From the NCBI RefSeq assembly GCF_947253225.1, contig NZ_CAMXYR010000073.1, positions 1 to 6,336 on the forward strand: a stretch of 6,336 bases of DNA, read 5' to 3'. The position numbers and the translations under genes were made by a program. The stretch's first letter is position 1. Each line of letters begins with the position of its first letter. The DNA comes from an uncultured Anaerococcus sp. (GTDB lineage Bacteria; Bacillota; Clostridia; Tissierellales; Peptoniphilaceae). The notes beneath the pieces are model-generated. The model searched no databases and was not told the origin of the DNA. It saw only the letters and a list, made by a program, of their open reading frames with translations. Positions 1 through 6,230 of the stretch are shown here, piece by piece.

Positions 1-987
1 TATAAGTAGGACATAATTTGGGTAAGTCATTTCAACTTCAATATTTTTTTCTTTAAGCTTGTTTGCTAAGTCATGCCCAGTTAAATTTGTACCTTGAGTA
101 GAAATAAGAATTTTTGTTTTGTCTTTATTTTTACAATCAATAAGTTGTAACTTACCCAAGTTTATTTTCAATAAATCGTCTATCCATTTATTTAAATTTT
201 CATATAGAGCATGAAATTGTGGGAACTTATCAAGCATTTCATCTATTGATTGAAGGATTAAGTAGGATGGGGATGAAGTTTGAAAAATTGCCATATTTCT
301 TTTTATCTCATCAAAATATTCTAAATCATTAATCAAAACAACAGCCCCAGGTGTTAGAGCAGACAAGTTTTTGTGAAAAGAACTTATGGCTATATCAAAA
401 GATTTCGAGTAGGTATCGGTTATAGGTAGGTGGCTTCCATGAGCCATATCAACAACAAGTTTTGTAGAATACTTTTGACAAAGCTTGTATATCCTATCCA
501 AATCTAATAGATATCCTTCATATGAAGGAGATGTTACTACAAGACAGGCGTATTTTTTCTTACTAAGCTTATTTTCTAGGTCATCATAGTTAATATCAAC
601 TATTGCTGATATATCATTTGTTTTTACATTTAAGTAGGAAATCTTTAGCTGGTTAAGTTCGCAAGCATTATATACTGCCTTGTGAGAGGATCTTTGGATT
701 AATATATTCTTATTTGTATAAGTTAAGGCTCTAAGACAAGCTAGAATACCACAAGTTGAACCATTAGTTGAAATTATTGATTTTTTTACCTCATAAATTT
801 TTGAAATTTCTTCTTGCATTTGGATAAATATATCGCTAGGGTCATTTAAATTGTCAAAGCCATCTATTTCTGTTAAATCTCTTACATAGGCAAGGTCTTT
901 TCTTAATAGTTCGGATCTTTTAGAACCAGGCATATGGAAAGGATAATAATTTTCTTCTAAATATAAGTCTAATTTTTCGTTTAACAT
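1..987 (-). CDS. Orn/Lys/Arg decarboxylase-family PLP enzyme, N-terminal 329 residues (runs off the window)
   Basis: The minus strand is open from an ATG at 987-985 to position 1 with no stop, giving 329 codons of a fold-type I PLP protein of the Orn/Lys/Arg decarboxylase family (the SpeA/YaaO/Cad group, which makes agmatine, cadaverine or putrescine). Seen in the translation: HMPGSKR at residues 18-24 (family form HMPGHKR), GFDNL at 43-47, GSTCG at 76-80 (cofactor phosphate loop), SSHKAV at 100-105, SPSYEGY at 153-159, DMAHGSHL at 180-187 (Asp180 expected to bind the pyridine nitrogen), and SFHKNLSALTPGA at 203-215, where Lys206 is the expected Schiff-base lysine. Short family members have roughly 430-490 residues, so about 100 or more C-terminal residues lie outside. 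The start is supported by an AGGT-type ribosome binding site and by alignment of HMPG near the N-terminus. The PGHK histidine is Ser and the usual DEAH glutamate is Met, so the substrate, or even activity, cannot be assigned. The family is confident, the function is not. Confidence 0.88.
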   Translation of the reverse strand, partial: MLNEKLDLYLEENYYPFHMPGSKRSELLRKDLAYVRDLTEIDGFDNLNDPSDIFIQMQEEISKIYEVKKSIISTNGSTCGILACLRALTYTNKNILIQRSSHKAVYNACELNQLKISYLNVKTNDISAIVDINYDDLENKLSKKKYACLVVTSPSYEGYLLDLDRIYKLCQKYSTKLVVDMAHGSHLPITDTYSKSFDIAISSFHKNLSALTPGAVVLINDLEYFDEIKRNMAIFQTSSPSYLILQSIDEMLDKFPQFHALYENLNKWIDDLLKINLGKLQLIDCKNKDKTKILISTQGTNLTGHDLANKLKEKNIEVEMTYPNYVLLI

Positions 988-991
988 AAAT

Positions 992-996
992 ACCTC
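992..996 (-). promoter_or_regulatory. ribosome binding site of the decarboxylase-family gene
   Basis: On the minus strand GAGGT lies 4 bases before the ATG at 987-985 (TATGAGGTATTTATG). It is the only purine-rich anti-Shine-Dalgarno match near this start and fixes it. The spacing is slightly short but usual for this kind of genome. Confidence 0.65.
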
Positions 997-1032
997 ATAG
1001 TTACCATACTATAATAATTGTCAAGTGTTATT

Positions 1033-1060
1033 TTGTTTTAATAATTAAAAAGCATATAAT
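1033..1060 (+). promoter_or_regulatory. candidate sigma-A promoter of the LCP-apt unit
   Basis: A perfect TATAAT at 1055-1060 is preceded, after a 16-base spacer, by TTGTTT at 1033-1038, which matches 3 of 6 positions of the -35 consensus TTGACA. Transcription would begin near 1067, giving a leader of only about 12 bases that is almost entirely the ribosome binding site. The -10 box is convincing and the -35 box is weak. It sits in the 91-base gap between divergent genes, so the minus-strand gene's promoter must overlap this region. Confidence 0.55.
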
Positions 1061-1067
1061 CAAAGAT

Positions 1068-1075
1068 AGGAGAGG
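1068..1075 (+). promoter_or_regulatory. ribosome binding site of the LCP gene
   Basis: AGGAGAGG ends 3 bases before the ATG at 1079; its AGGAG core (1068-1072) is 6 bases from the ATG. This is a strong anti-Shine-Dalgarno match and it supports the start at 1079. Confidence 0.75.
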
Positions 1076-1078
1076 TTT

Positions 1079-1936
1079 ATGAGAGAAAATACAAAGAGAT
1101 TTTTAAAGTCTATCCTAATTTTTTTGATGTTTGTAGTATTGTTTAGTGGAGTTATTCTAGTAGTCAATTTCTTCAAAGGTGGGAATCAAAACCAATTAGG
1201 TGCTGATAATAATGAATTTTTGTTTTTGATGGCAGGGGTTGATAGTACGGGGGAAGACACAGGTACCCGTACGGATACTTTAATGCTAGTTAAAACTAAT
1301 ACTGAAGCTAAGACAATGGATCTGATATCAATTCCTAGGGATAGTAGGGTAGAAATTAATGGTTATTTAGATAAAATAAATGCTGCCCATTCTTATGGAG
1401 GAATTGATTTAACTATGCAGACTATAAGAGATTTTATGGGGATAAATTTGACCTACTATCTGGTCATTCCTTTTGAAGCTGTAGTAGATGGAATTGATGC
1501 CCTAGGTGGTATAGATGTTGAAGTTTCTGGTGATGTTGCTGAAGCCATGGATATTAGTTCTGGCATTCATCATTTTAGTGGAAAAGAAGCTTTAGATTAT
1601 GTTAGGTTTAGGAAGGGGTATTCTAATGCTGATTTAGGAAGGATTTCAACCCAGCAAGACTTCATGATGCAGTTTATTAATGAAGTGTCCAAGCCAAAGA
1701 ATCTTCCTAAGCTACCAATAGTATACCTAGCTATGAAAAGCAAACTTAAAACAAATATAAGTCTATCACAGTTAAAAGACCTAGCTTTAGCCTTCAGAGG
1801 GATGGATACTTCAAAAATTAATCAGGTTAGACTAGATGGTGAAGCTGTTGATATTGATGGAATAAGTTATTTTGAAGTTTATGATGAATCAGTTCAAGAA
1901 ATTAGGAGTAAATATTTAAGTAATTTCGCCTATTGA
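1079..1936 (+). CDS. LytR-CpsA-Psr (LCP) family cell-wall glycopolymer ligase
   Basis: The 285-residue protein has a short cytoplasmic N-terminus (MRENTKRF), one transmembrane segment at about residues 9-31, and an extracellular LCP domain from about 46 to 205. LCP enzymes transfer undecaprenyl-pyrophosphate-linked polymers (teichoic acid, capsule or other wall glycans) onto peptidoglycan at the outer membrane face; the old label 'transcriptional attenuator' is misleading. Visible LCP motifs: LMAGVDS at 50-56, RTDTLML at 64-70, SIPRDSRV at 84-91 (Arg87 and Asp88), LDKINAAHSYGG at 97-108, ALGGIDVEV at 141-149, YVRFRKG at 174-180 (Arg176 and Arg178), and DLGRISTQQ at 185-193. In the last motif many relatives have an Arg two residues after the Ile; here it is Thr191, while Arg188 and the Gln pair are kept. 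It is at the short end for the family and has no C-terminal LytR_C domain. It lies 38 bases upstream of apt and is probably co-transcribed with it. The polymer it handles cannot be told from this sequence. Confidence 0.93.
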   Translation: MRENTKRFLKSILIFLMFVVLFSGVILVVNFFKGGNQNQLGADNNEFLFLMAGVDSTGEDTGTRTDTLMLVKTNTEAKTMDLISIPRDSRVEINGYLDKINAAHSYGGIDLTMQTIRDFMGINLTYYLVIPFEAVVDGIDALGGIDVEVSGDVAEAMDISSGIHHFSGKEALDYVRFRKGYSNADLGRISTQQDFMMQFINEVSKPKNLPKLPIVYLAMKSKLKTNISLSQLKDLALAFRGMDTSKINQVRLDGEAVDIDGISYFEVYDESVQEIRSKYLSNFAY

Positions 1937-1963
1937 GGGTATATTAAATAAGGACAAAACTAC

Positions 1964-1969
1964 TGGAGG
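1964..1969 (+). promoter_or_regulatory. ribosome binding site of apt
   Basis: TGGAGG ends 5 bases before the ATG at 1975, a near-ideal site. The 38-base gap after the LCP stop shows no convincing promoter and no hairpin, which suggests read-through from the LCP gene. Confidence 0.75.
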
Positions 1970-1974
1970 ATTAA

Positions 1975-2493
1975 ATGGATATTAAAGCAAAAATTAGAGT
2001 TATAGAAGATTATCCTAAGGAAGGAATTTCATTTAAGGATATAACTACTTTACTTAAAGACAGAAAAGCATTTAAGGAAACTTTAGACCAATTAGAAGAG
2101 GCATTAAAAAGTTATGAATTTGACTATATAGCAGGAATTGAATCTAGGGGTCTAATCTTTGGTGCTCCACTTGCTGATCGACTAAATAAAGGATTTATAC
2201 CAATAAGAAAACCAGGAAAACTACCTGGAGAGATTGAGAAGATATCTTATGAATTGGAATATGGTTCAGGAGAACTTGAAATGCATAAGGACTCATTGAA
2301 TAAAGGTGATAAAGTTGTTATAATTGACGACCTAATTGCTACAGGTGGTTCAGCAAACGCTGCTGCTAAACTTGTTGAGGCTGTAGGAGGGGTTGTTTCT
2401 TGTTTTGAGTTCTTAATAGAACTAACAGAGCTAGATGGACGTTCATACCTAAAAGACTATGATGTTATATCTTTAATTAAATACGATCATTAA
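1975..2493 (+). CDS. apt: adenine phosphoribosyltransferase
   Basis: The 172-residue cytoplasmic enzyme condenses adenine with PRPP to give AMP and pyrophosphate, the direct route of adenine salvage. The length is normal for bacterial Apt (about 170-180). Motifs seen: YPKEGISFKDIT at 13-24 (Apt family N-terminus), GIESRGLIFG at 54-63, RKPGKLPGE at 78-86 (the flexible loop that distinguishes Apt from hypoxanthine and xanthine enzymes), and the PRPP-binding loop VVIIDDLIATGG at 114-125 with the Asp118-Asp119 pair. Nothing is truncated. The start is set by a TGGAGG site 5 bases upstream. In many Firmicutes apt follows recJ and precedes relA; here it follows an LCP gene instead and is the last gene before a strong terminator. 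Confidence 0.97.
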   Translation: MDIKAKIRVIEDYPKEGISFKDITTLLKDRKAFKETLDQLEEALKSYEFDYIAGIESRGLIFGAPLADRLNKGFIPIRKPGKLPGEIEKISYELEYGSGELEMHKDSLNKGDKVVIIDDLIATGGSANAAAKLVEAVGGVVSCFEFLIELTELDGRSYLKDYDVISLIKYDH

Positions 2494-2498
2494 TATAG

Positions 2499-2566
2499 AA
2501 AGCTACCTATAAGTTAATCATTAAATTTCATGTTTGATTTATGATATTGACATGGGTAGCTTTTTT
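2499..2566 (+). terminator. rho-independent terminator of the LCP-apt unit with a long, structured loop
   Basis: AAAGCTACCTAT at 2499-2510 pairs with ATGGGTAGCTTT at 2552-2563 (12 pairs, one of them G-U), followed by a T run to 2566. The 41 bases between the arms can form a second, inner hairpin: ATCAT-T-AAAT (2517-2526) pairs with ATTTATGAT (2537-2545) with one bulged T and a 10-base loop. It starts 5 bases after the apt stop codon. The outer stem plus T run is what a terminator needs; the long internal part is unusual. Confidence 0.8.
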
Positions 2567-2590
2567 GGTGCAAATAATTTTGAAAACTAC

Positions 2591-2618
2591 TTGAAAATAA
2601 TTAAGGTCAAAGTATAGT
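2591..2618 (+). promoter_or_regulatory. sigma-A-like promoter of the dnaJ-clpB operon
   Basis: TTGAAA at 2591-2596, a 16-base spacer, and TATAGT at 2613-2618 match the -35 and -10 consensus at 4 and 5 of 6 positions respectively. Transcription would begin near 2625, giving a leader of about 36 bases to the ATG at 2661. One GGTCAAA heptad (2605-2611) lies in the spacer, and the full two-heptad operator lies across the start site, as expected for a vegetative promoter controlled by a repressor. Confidence 0.7.
2605..2611 (+). promoter_or_regulatory. extra CtsR-type half site in the promoter spacer
   Basis: GGTCAAA is a perfect copy of the CtsR heptad (A/G)GTCAAA. No second heptad follows it at the standard 3-base spacing. 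It belongs to a 12-base perfect direct repeat (TAATTAAGGTCA at 2598-2609 and again at 2620-2631, period 22 bases) that links it to the full operator downstream. Confidence 0.55.
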
Positions 2619-2626
2619 TTAATTAA

Positions 2627-2643
2627 GGTCAGAGATGGTCAAA
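2627..2643 (+). promoter_or_regulatory. CtsR operator of the dnaJ-clpB operon
   Basis: The site reads GGTCAGA-GAT-GGTCAAA. The known CtsR operator is a tandem heptad (A/G)GTCAAA-NAN-(A/G)GTCAAA; here the first heptad has one mismatch, the spacer fits NAN, and the second heptad is perfect. CtsR is the repressor of class III heat-shock genes (clpB, clpC, clpE, clpP) in low-GC Gram-positives, and clpB is the second gene of this operon. The site lies at about +3 to +19 relative to the predicted start of transcription, where a bound repressor would block initiation. The ctsR gene itself is not in the window. Confidence 0.82.
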
Positions 2644-2650
2644 TACAGAT

Positions 2651-2655
2651 GGAGG
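2651..2655 (+). promoter_or_regulatory. ribosome binding site that decides the dnaJ start
   Basis: GGAGG ends 5 bases before the ATG at 2661, ideal spacing. It overlaps the alternative in-frame ATG at 2649-2651, which has no ribosome binding site of its own at a usable distance. The site therefore supports 2661 as the start. Confidence 0.85.
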
Positions 2656-2660
2656 TTAGA

Positions 2661-3572
2661 ATGCAATATAGAGATTATTACGAAATATTAGGAGTTGATA
2701 AGAAATCAAGCTCTGATGAAATTAAAAAAGCATACAGAAAATTAGCAAAAAAATATCACCCAGACCTTCATCCAGACGATAAAGAAGCAGAAAAGAAATT
2801 TACAGAAATAAATGAAGCCTATGAAGTATTGTCAGATGAAGAGAAAAGAAAAAAATATGATATGTTTGGAAAAAACGCCAATTTCCAAGGAGGTCAAAAT
2901 TTTGACCCACGAGATTTTGGATTTGACTTCTCAAACTTCGGAGGCAACTCATACACATACACAAGTTCAAATTCTAGTGGTTTTTCAGATTTTTTTGATG
3001 GGTTATTTGGAAATTTTGGTCAGGCTGGTAAGTCTTCGAGATTTTCAAACTTTGGTCAAGGATTTGCTAAGAAAAAGAAACAAAGTTTGGATGCATCAGT
3101 TAGCATTAGCATTGAAGAGGCAATTAATGGAACAACAAGAATTATTAACTTGAGAAATCACGGAGTTCCTACAGACATAAATGTAACTATACCAAAGGGT
3201 ATTAAAAATAATAATAAAATAAGGCTAGATGGTTCAAAATATGGTGTTGATGCAAATATTATAGTAAAGGTCAATATTCTTGATGAGGAAAATTTAAGAC
3301 TTGATGGGATAGATTTTATTAAGAAAATAGTTGTAAGCCCATGGGATGCTTATTTTGGTACAAAAAAGAAGGTAGAAACAAAGTCAGGTTCTTTTATGGT
3401 TAACCTTCCTCAAGGTTCAACTACTGGAAAGAAAATAAGGTTAAAGAATAGGGGATACGAGGACCGTAAAGGAAATAAAGGCGATTTAATTCTTGAAATT
3501 ATTATTGATAATCCAAGCAAATTGACAGATAAACAAATTGAATTATATAAAAAATTAAAAGAGGAGGAATAA
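2661..3572 (+). CDS. class B J-domain co-chaperone (DnaJ2/CbpA type, no zinc finger)
   Basis: From the ATG at 2661 the protein has 303 residues; an in-frame ATG at 2649 would add MEVR but lacks a ribosome binding site. J-proteins deliver unfolded substrates to DnaK and stimulate its ATPase. Domains: J-domain at 1-69, opening YRDYYEILGV with the HPD motif at 33-35; a Phe/Gly/Ser-rich linker at about 70-135, in which FSNFG occurs twice; and two substrate-binding beta domains at about 144-215 (VTIPKGIKNNNKIRL) and 216-285 (VNLPQGSTTGKKIRLKNRGY). There is no CxxCxGxG cluster, so this is not canonical DnaJ (about 370-380 residues, four zinc-finger repeats) but the CbpA-like class. Its stop is one base before the clpB ATG, and the clpB ribosome binding site lies in its last three Glu codons, so the two are translationally coupled. 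A CtsR operator precedes it. dnaK and grpE are not adjacent. The symbol is left empty because dnaJ, dnaJ2 and cbpA are all used for this class. Confidence 0.93.
   Translation: MQYRDYYEILGVDKKSSSDEIKKAYRKLAKKYHPDLHPDDKEAEKKFTEINEAYEVLSDEEKRKKYDMFGKNANFQGGQNFDPRDFGFDFSNFGGNSYTYTSSNSSGFSDFFDGLFGNFGQAGKSSRFSNFGQGFAKKKKQSLDASVSISIEEAINGTTRIINLRNHGVPTDINVTIPKGIKNNNKIRLDGSKYGVDANIIVKVNILDEENLRLDGIDFIKKIVVSPWDAYFGTKKKVETKSGSFMVNLPQGSTTGKKIRLKNRGYEDRKGNKGDLILEIIIDNPSKLTDKQIELYKKLKEEE
3561..3567 (+). promoter_or_regulatory. clpB ribosome binding site embedded in the end of the J-protein gene
   Basis: GAGGAGG encodes the start of the terminal Glu-Glu-Glu of the J-protein and serves as a strong ribosome binding site 6 bases before the clpB ATG at 3574. 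The stop TAA (3570-3572) and the ATG are separated by one base, the usual geometry for translational coupling. Confidence 0.85.
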
Positions 3573-3573
3573 T

Positions 3574-6159
3574 ATGGATATCAAAAAGTTTACACAAAAA
3601 TCACAAGAAGCTATAAATGATTCACAAGCAATAGCTATTAAAAATTCGAACCCAGAAGTTAATGAAATTCATTTAGCTTATGCCTTGGTTAATAATTCTG
3701 ATTCTATAGTTAGCCAAATATTAAAGTCTATGAATATAGACTATGATGGATATAGAAATTCTATTTTGAAGAAAGTGGATACAATGCCAAGCCTCCAAGG
3801 GGGTTCTGATATATATCCTACTCAAGTCTATCAAAGAATCTTACTTAAAGCTGAGGATGAAGCAAAAAGTATGGGAGATAGTTATGTGTCAACAGAACAT
3901 GTTTTCTTAAGTTTACTAAATGAACATACTAAGCTAGATGATTTGAACAAAGGATATAATATTAGCTACAAGAACTTCAAAACTGCTATCGGAAATGTCA
4001 GGAAAGGTCAAAAGGTGACTAATGATAATCCTGAGGAGACTACGAATCCTTTGGAAAAATTTGGTAGGAATCTAACCCAAGAAGCTAGAGATGGTAAAAT
4101 AGATCCTGTTATTGGAAGAGATACTGAAATTAGAAATGCTCTAAGGATTTTATCAAGAAGGAAGAAAAACAATCCTGTGTTAATAGGTCAACCTGGAGTT
4201 GGTAAAACAGCAATAGTTGAAGGTCTAGCTCAAAGAATTGTTAATAATGATGTTCCTGAACCTCTCCAAGGAAGGACGATTTTCTCCTTAGACATGGGTT
4301 CTCTTGTTGCTGGTGCTAAGTATAGGGGTCAGTTTGAGGAAAGGCTTAAAGCAGTAATTGATGAAGTACAGAAGTCTGATGGACAAATCATAATGTTTAT
4401 CGATGAAATTCATAACATAGTAGGAGCTGGTAAATCTGAAGGAGCTATGGATGCTTCAAATATAATGAAGCCAATGCTTGCTCGTGGAGAAATTAAAGTA
4501 ATTGGTGCAACAACTTTGAATGAATATAGGCAATACATTGAGAAAGATGGAGCCTTGGAGCGTCGTTTCCAAAAAGTTATGGTTGAACAACCATCAGTTG
4601 AAGATACTATAAGTATCCTTAGGGGGATTAAAGATAAGTATGAAATTTTCCATGGAATAAGAATACAAGATAGTGCAGTAATAGCTGCAGCAGAATTATC
4701 AGACAGGTACATTACTGATAGGTTCTTGCCAGATAAGGCCATTGATTTGATGGATGAGGCATGTGCAACTGTGAGAACTGAAATTGATACTATGCCAACT
4801 TATTTAGATGAACAAAAAAGAAAATTACTCCAACTTCAAATAGAAATTACCGCCCTTAAAAAAGAGGAAGATGAATATTCAATTAAAAGAAGAAAAGACT
4901 TGGAAAAAGAACTAGCAGACTTATCAGAAAAGTTCGACCAAGATTTTATGAAGTGGAAAGAAGAGAAATCTGCAATAGACGATATAAAAACAATAAAAGA
5001 AGAGATTGATAAGGTAAAGGTAGAGATTGACCAAGCAGAAAGGAACTATGACTTTGAAAGGTTATCTGAATTAAAATATGGTAGGCTAGAGGAACTAAAA
5101 AAAGAGTTAGAACAAGCAAGTCGTAATTCAGAAGATGAGGCTAAGGGTTCAATTAAAGAAGAAGTTACTGATGAAGATGTAGCTGATGTAGTAAGTAATT
5201 GGACTAATATTCCAGTAAGTAAGCTTGTGGAGAGTGAAAGAAGCAAAATTTTGCATTTACCAGATAAACTTCACCAAAGAGTTATTGGTCAAGATGAGGC
5301 AATCCAAGCTGTATCTAATGCTATAATTAGAGCTAGATCTGGTCTAAAAAGTCAAAATAGACCAATAGGTTCCTTTATTTTCTTAGGACCTACTGGAGTT
5401 GGAAAAACAGAACTAGCCAAGTCATTAACTGAGGCAATGTTTGATGACGAAAGAAACATGGTGCGTATTGATATGAGTGAGTATATGGAAAAATACTCCG
5501 TTTCAAGATTAATAGGTGCAGCACCAGGCTATGTTGGATATGAAGAAGGCGGTCAACTAACAGAAGCAGTTAGACGTAAACCTTATTCCGTTATCCTCTT
5601 TGATGAGATAGAGAAGGCTCATCCAGATGTATTTAATATACTCCTTCAGGTTCTGGATGACGGTAGGCTTACAGATTCTCAAGGTAGAACTGTAGATTTT
5701 AAGAATACAATAATAATAATGACAAGTAATATTGGTTCAGAATTCCTAATAGACGGTCTAAATGAGGATGGTAGCATTGATGAAGAAAATAGAAATAAAG
5801 TCGATCAAGTTTTAAGAAATTCATTCAAACCTGAATTCCTAAACAGAATTGATGATATCGTGATGTTTACCCCATTGACAAGTGAACAAGTATATGAAAT
5901 CATAGACTTACAAATTGATGATATTAAGAATAGGCTAAAAGATAGGGACATAAATCTTGAAATTAGCTCTAAAGCCAAAGAGTATATTTTAGAAAACGCC
6001 TATAATATTGAGTATGGTGCAAGACCAGTGAAGAGATTTTTGCAAACTCATGTAGAAACTGACTTAGGTAAATTAATTATTGAAGGAAAAGTTACAGAAA
6101 AAAGTACAGCTTTATTAGATTTAGATGAAAATAATAAGTTGAAATTTCTTATAAAATAA
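3574..6159 (+). CDS. clpB: ATP-dependent protein disaggregase ClpB
   Basis: This 861-residue AAA+ hexamer pulls polypeptides out of aggregates, working with DnaK and a J-protein; the length is the family norm. Regions: substrate-binding N-domain at 1-145; first AAA+ domain at about 160-400 with Walker A GQPGVGKT (205-212), pore loop KYRG (249-252), Walker B MFIDE (274-278) and Arg330-Arg331 fingers in ALERRF; the long coiled-coil middle domain at about 405-525; second AAA+ domain at about 555-765 with Walker A GPTGVGKT (605-612), pore loop GYVG (652-655), Walker B ILFDE (674-678), sensor 1 Asn719 and Arg758 in FLNRID; and the C-terminal domain with sensor 2 GAR (815-817). The complete middle domain identifies ClpB and excludes ClpA, ClpC and ClpE, and no ClpP-docking IGF/L loop is seen, so it should remodel rather than degrade. 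All key ATPase residues are present. It is the second gene of a CtsR-controlled operon with a J-protein. Confidence 0.98.
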   Translation: MDIKKFTQKSQEAINDSQAIAIKNSNPEVNEIHLAYALVNNSDSIVSQILKSMNIDYDGYRNSILKKVDTMPSLQGGSDIYPTQVYQRILLKAEDEAKSMGDSYVSTEHVFLSLLNEHTKLDDLNKGYNISYKNFKTAIGNVRKGQKVTNDNPEETTNPLEKFGRNLTQEARDGKIDPVIGRDTEIRNALRILSRRKKNNPVLIGQPGVGKTAIVEGLAQRIVNNDVPEPLQGRTIFSLDMGSLVAGAKYRGQFEERLKAVIDEVQKSDGQIIMFIDEIHNIVGAGKSEGAMDASNIMKPMLARGEIKVIGATTLNEYRQYIEKDGALERRFQKVMVEQPSVEDTISILRGIKDKYEIFHGIRIQDSAVIAAAELSDRYITDRFLPDKAIDLMDEACATVRTEIDTMPTYLDEQKRKLLQLQIEITALKKEEDEYSIKRRKDLEKELADLSEKFDQDFMKWKEEKSAIDDIKTIKEEIDKVKVEIDQAERNYDFERLSELKYGRLEELKKELEQASRNSEDEAKGSIKEEVTDEDVADVVSNWTNIPVSKLVESERSKILHLPDKLHQRVIGQDEAIQAVSNAIIRARSGLKSQNRPIGSFIFLGPTGVGKTELAKSLTEAMFDDERNMVRIDMSEYMEKYSVSRLIGAAPGYVGYEEGGQLTEAVRRKPYSVILFDEIEKAHPDVFNILLQVLDDGRLTDSQGRTVDFKNTIIIMTSNIGSEFLIDGLNEDGSIDEENRNKVDQVLRNSFKPEFLNRIDDIVMFTPLTSEQVYEIIDLQIDDIKNRLKDRDINLEISSKAKEYILENAYNIEYGARPVKRFLQTHVETDLGKLIIEGKVTEKSTALLDLDENNKLKFLIK

Positions 6160-6171
6160 TATATCTATTTT

Positions 6172-6221
6172 AAAAAAGCCTTTAAATCTGGATAATAAAC
6201 CAGGTTTAAAGGCTTATTTTT
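6172..6221. terminator. bidirectional rho-independent terminator after clpB
   Basis: AAGCCTTTAAATCTGG at 6176-6191 pairs with CCAGGTTTAAAGGCTT at 6200-6215, a 16-base-pair stem with one G-U and an 8-base loop. On the plus strand it is followed by ATTTTTAT; on the minus strand the same stem is followed by a run of six T (6177 to 6172). It begins 16 bases after the clpB stop. Tracts on both sides suggest that it also ends a convergent transcript. Confidence 0.9.
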
Positions 6222-6230
6222 ATGTAAATA

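Noticed and set aside
1019..1024. Perfect TTGACA on the minus strand upstream of the decarboxylase-family gene, a possible -35 box
   Set aside because: No acceptable -10 box lies 16-18 bases downstream on that strand (the best is a poor AACTAT match running into the ribosome binding site), while the TATAGT-like sequence is only 5 bases away. The promoter of this gene remains unassigned.
988..1078. Riboswitch or structured leader ahead of the LCP gene
   Set aside because: The predicted leader is only about 12 bases and no stable hairpin was seen in the 91-base divergent gap.
2570..2660. HAIR (HspR) or CIRCE (HrcA) operator upstream of the chaperone operon
   Set aside because: CIRCE needs an inverted repeat TTAGCACTC-N9-GAGTGCTAA and HAIR an inverted CTTGAGT-N7-ACTCAAG; neither is present. 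The repeats here are direct GGTCAAA heptads, which fit CtsR.
2812..3153. 113-codon plus-strand open frame inside the J-protein gene
   Set aside because: It overlaps the J-domain and linker in another frame, has no ribosome binding site or recognisable motif, and the J-protein reading there is unambiguous.
4410..4742. 110-codon minus-strand open frame opposite clpB
   Set aside because: It is antisense to the first AAA+ domain of ClpB, has low-complexity Ser/Ile/Leu content typical of antisense frames and no supporting signals.
5046..5246. 66-codon minus-strand open frame opposite clpB
   Set aside because: It is antisense to the coiled-coil region; its Ser/Leu-rich translation simply reflects the reverse of Glu/Lys-rich codons.
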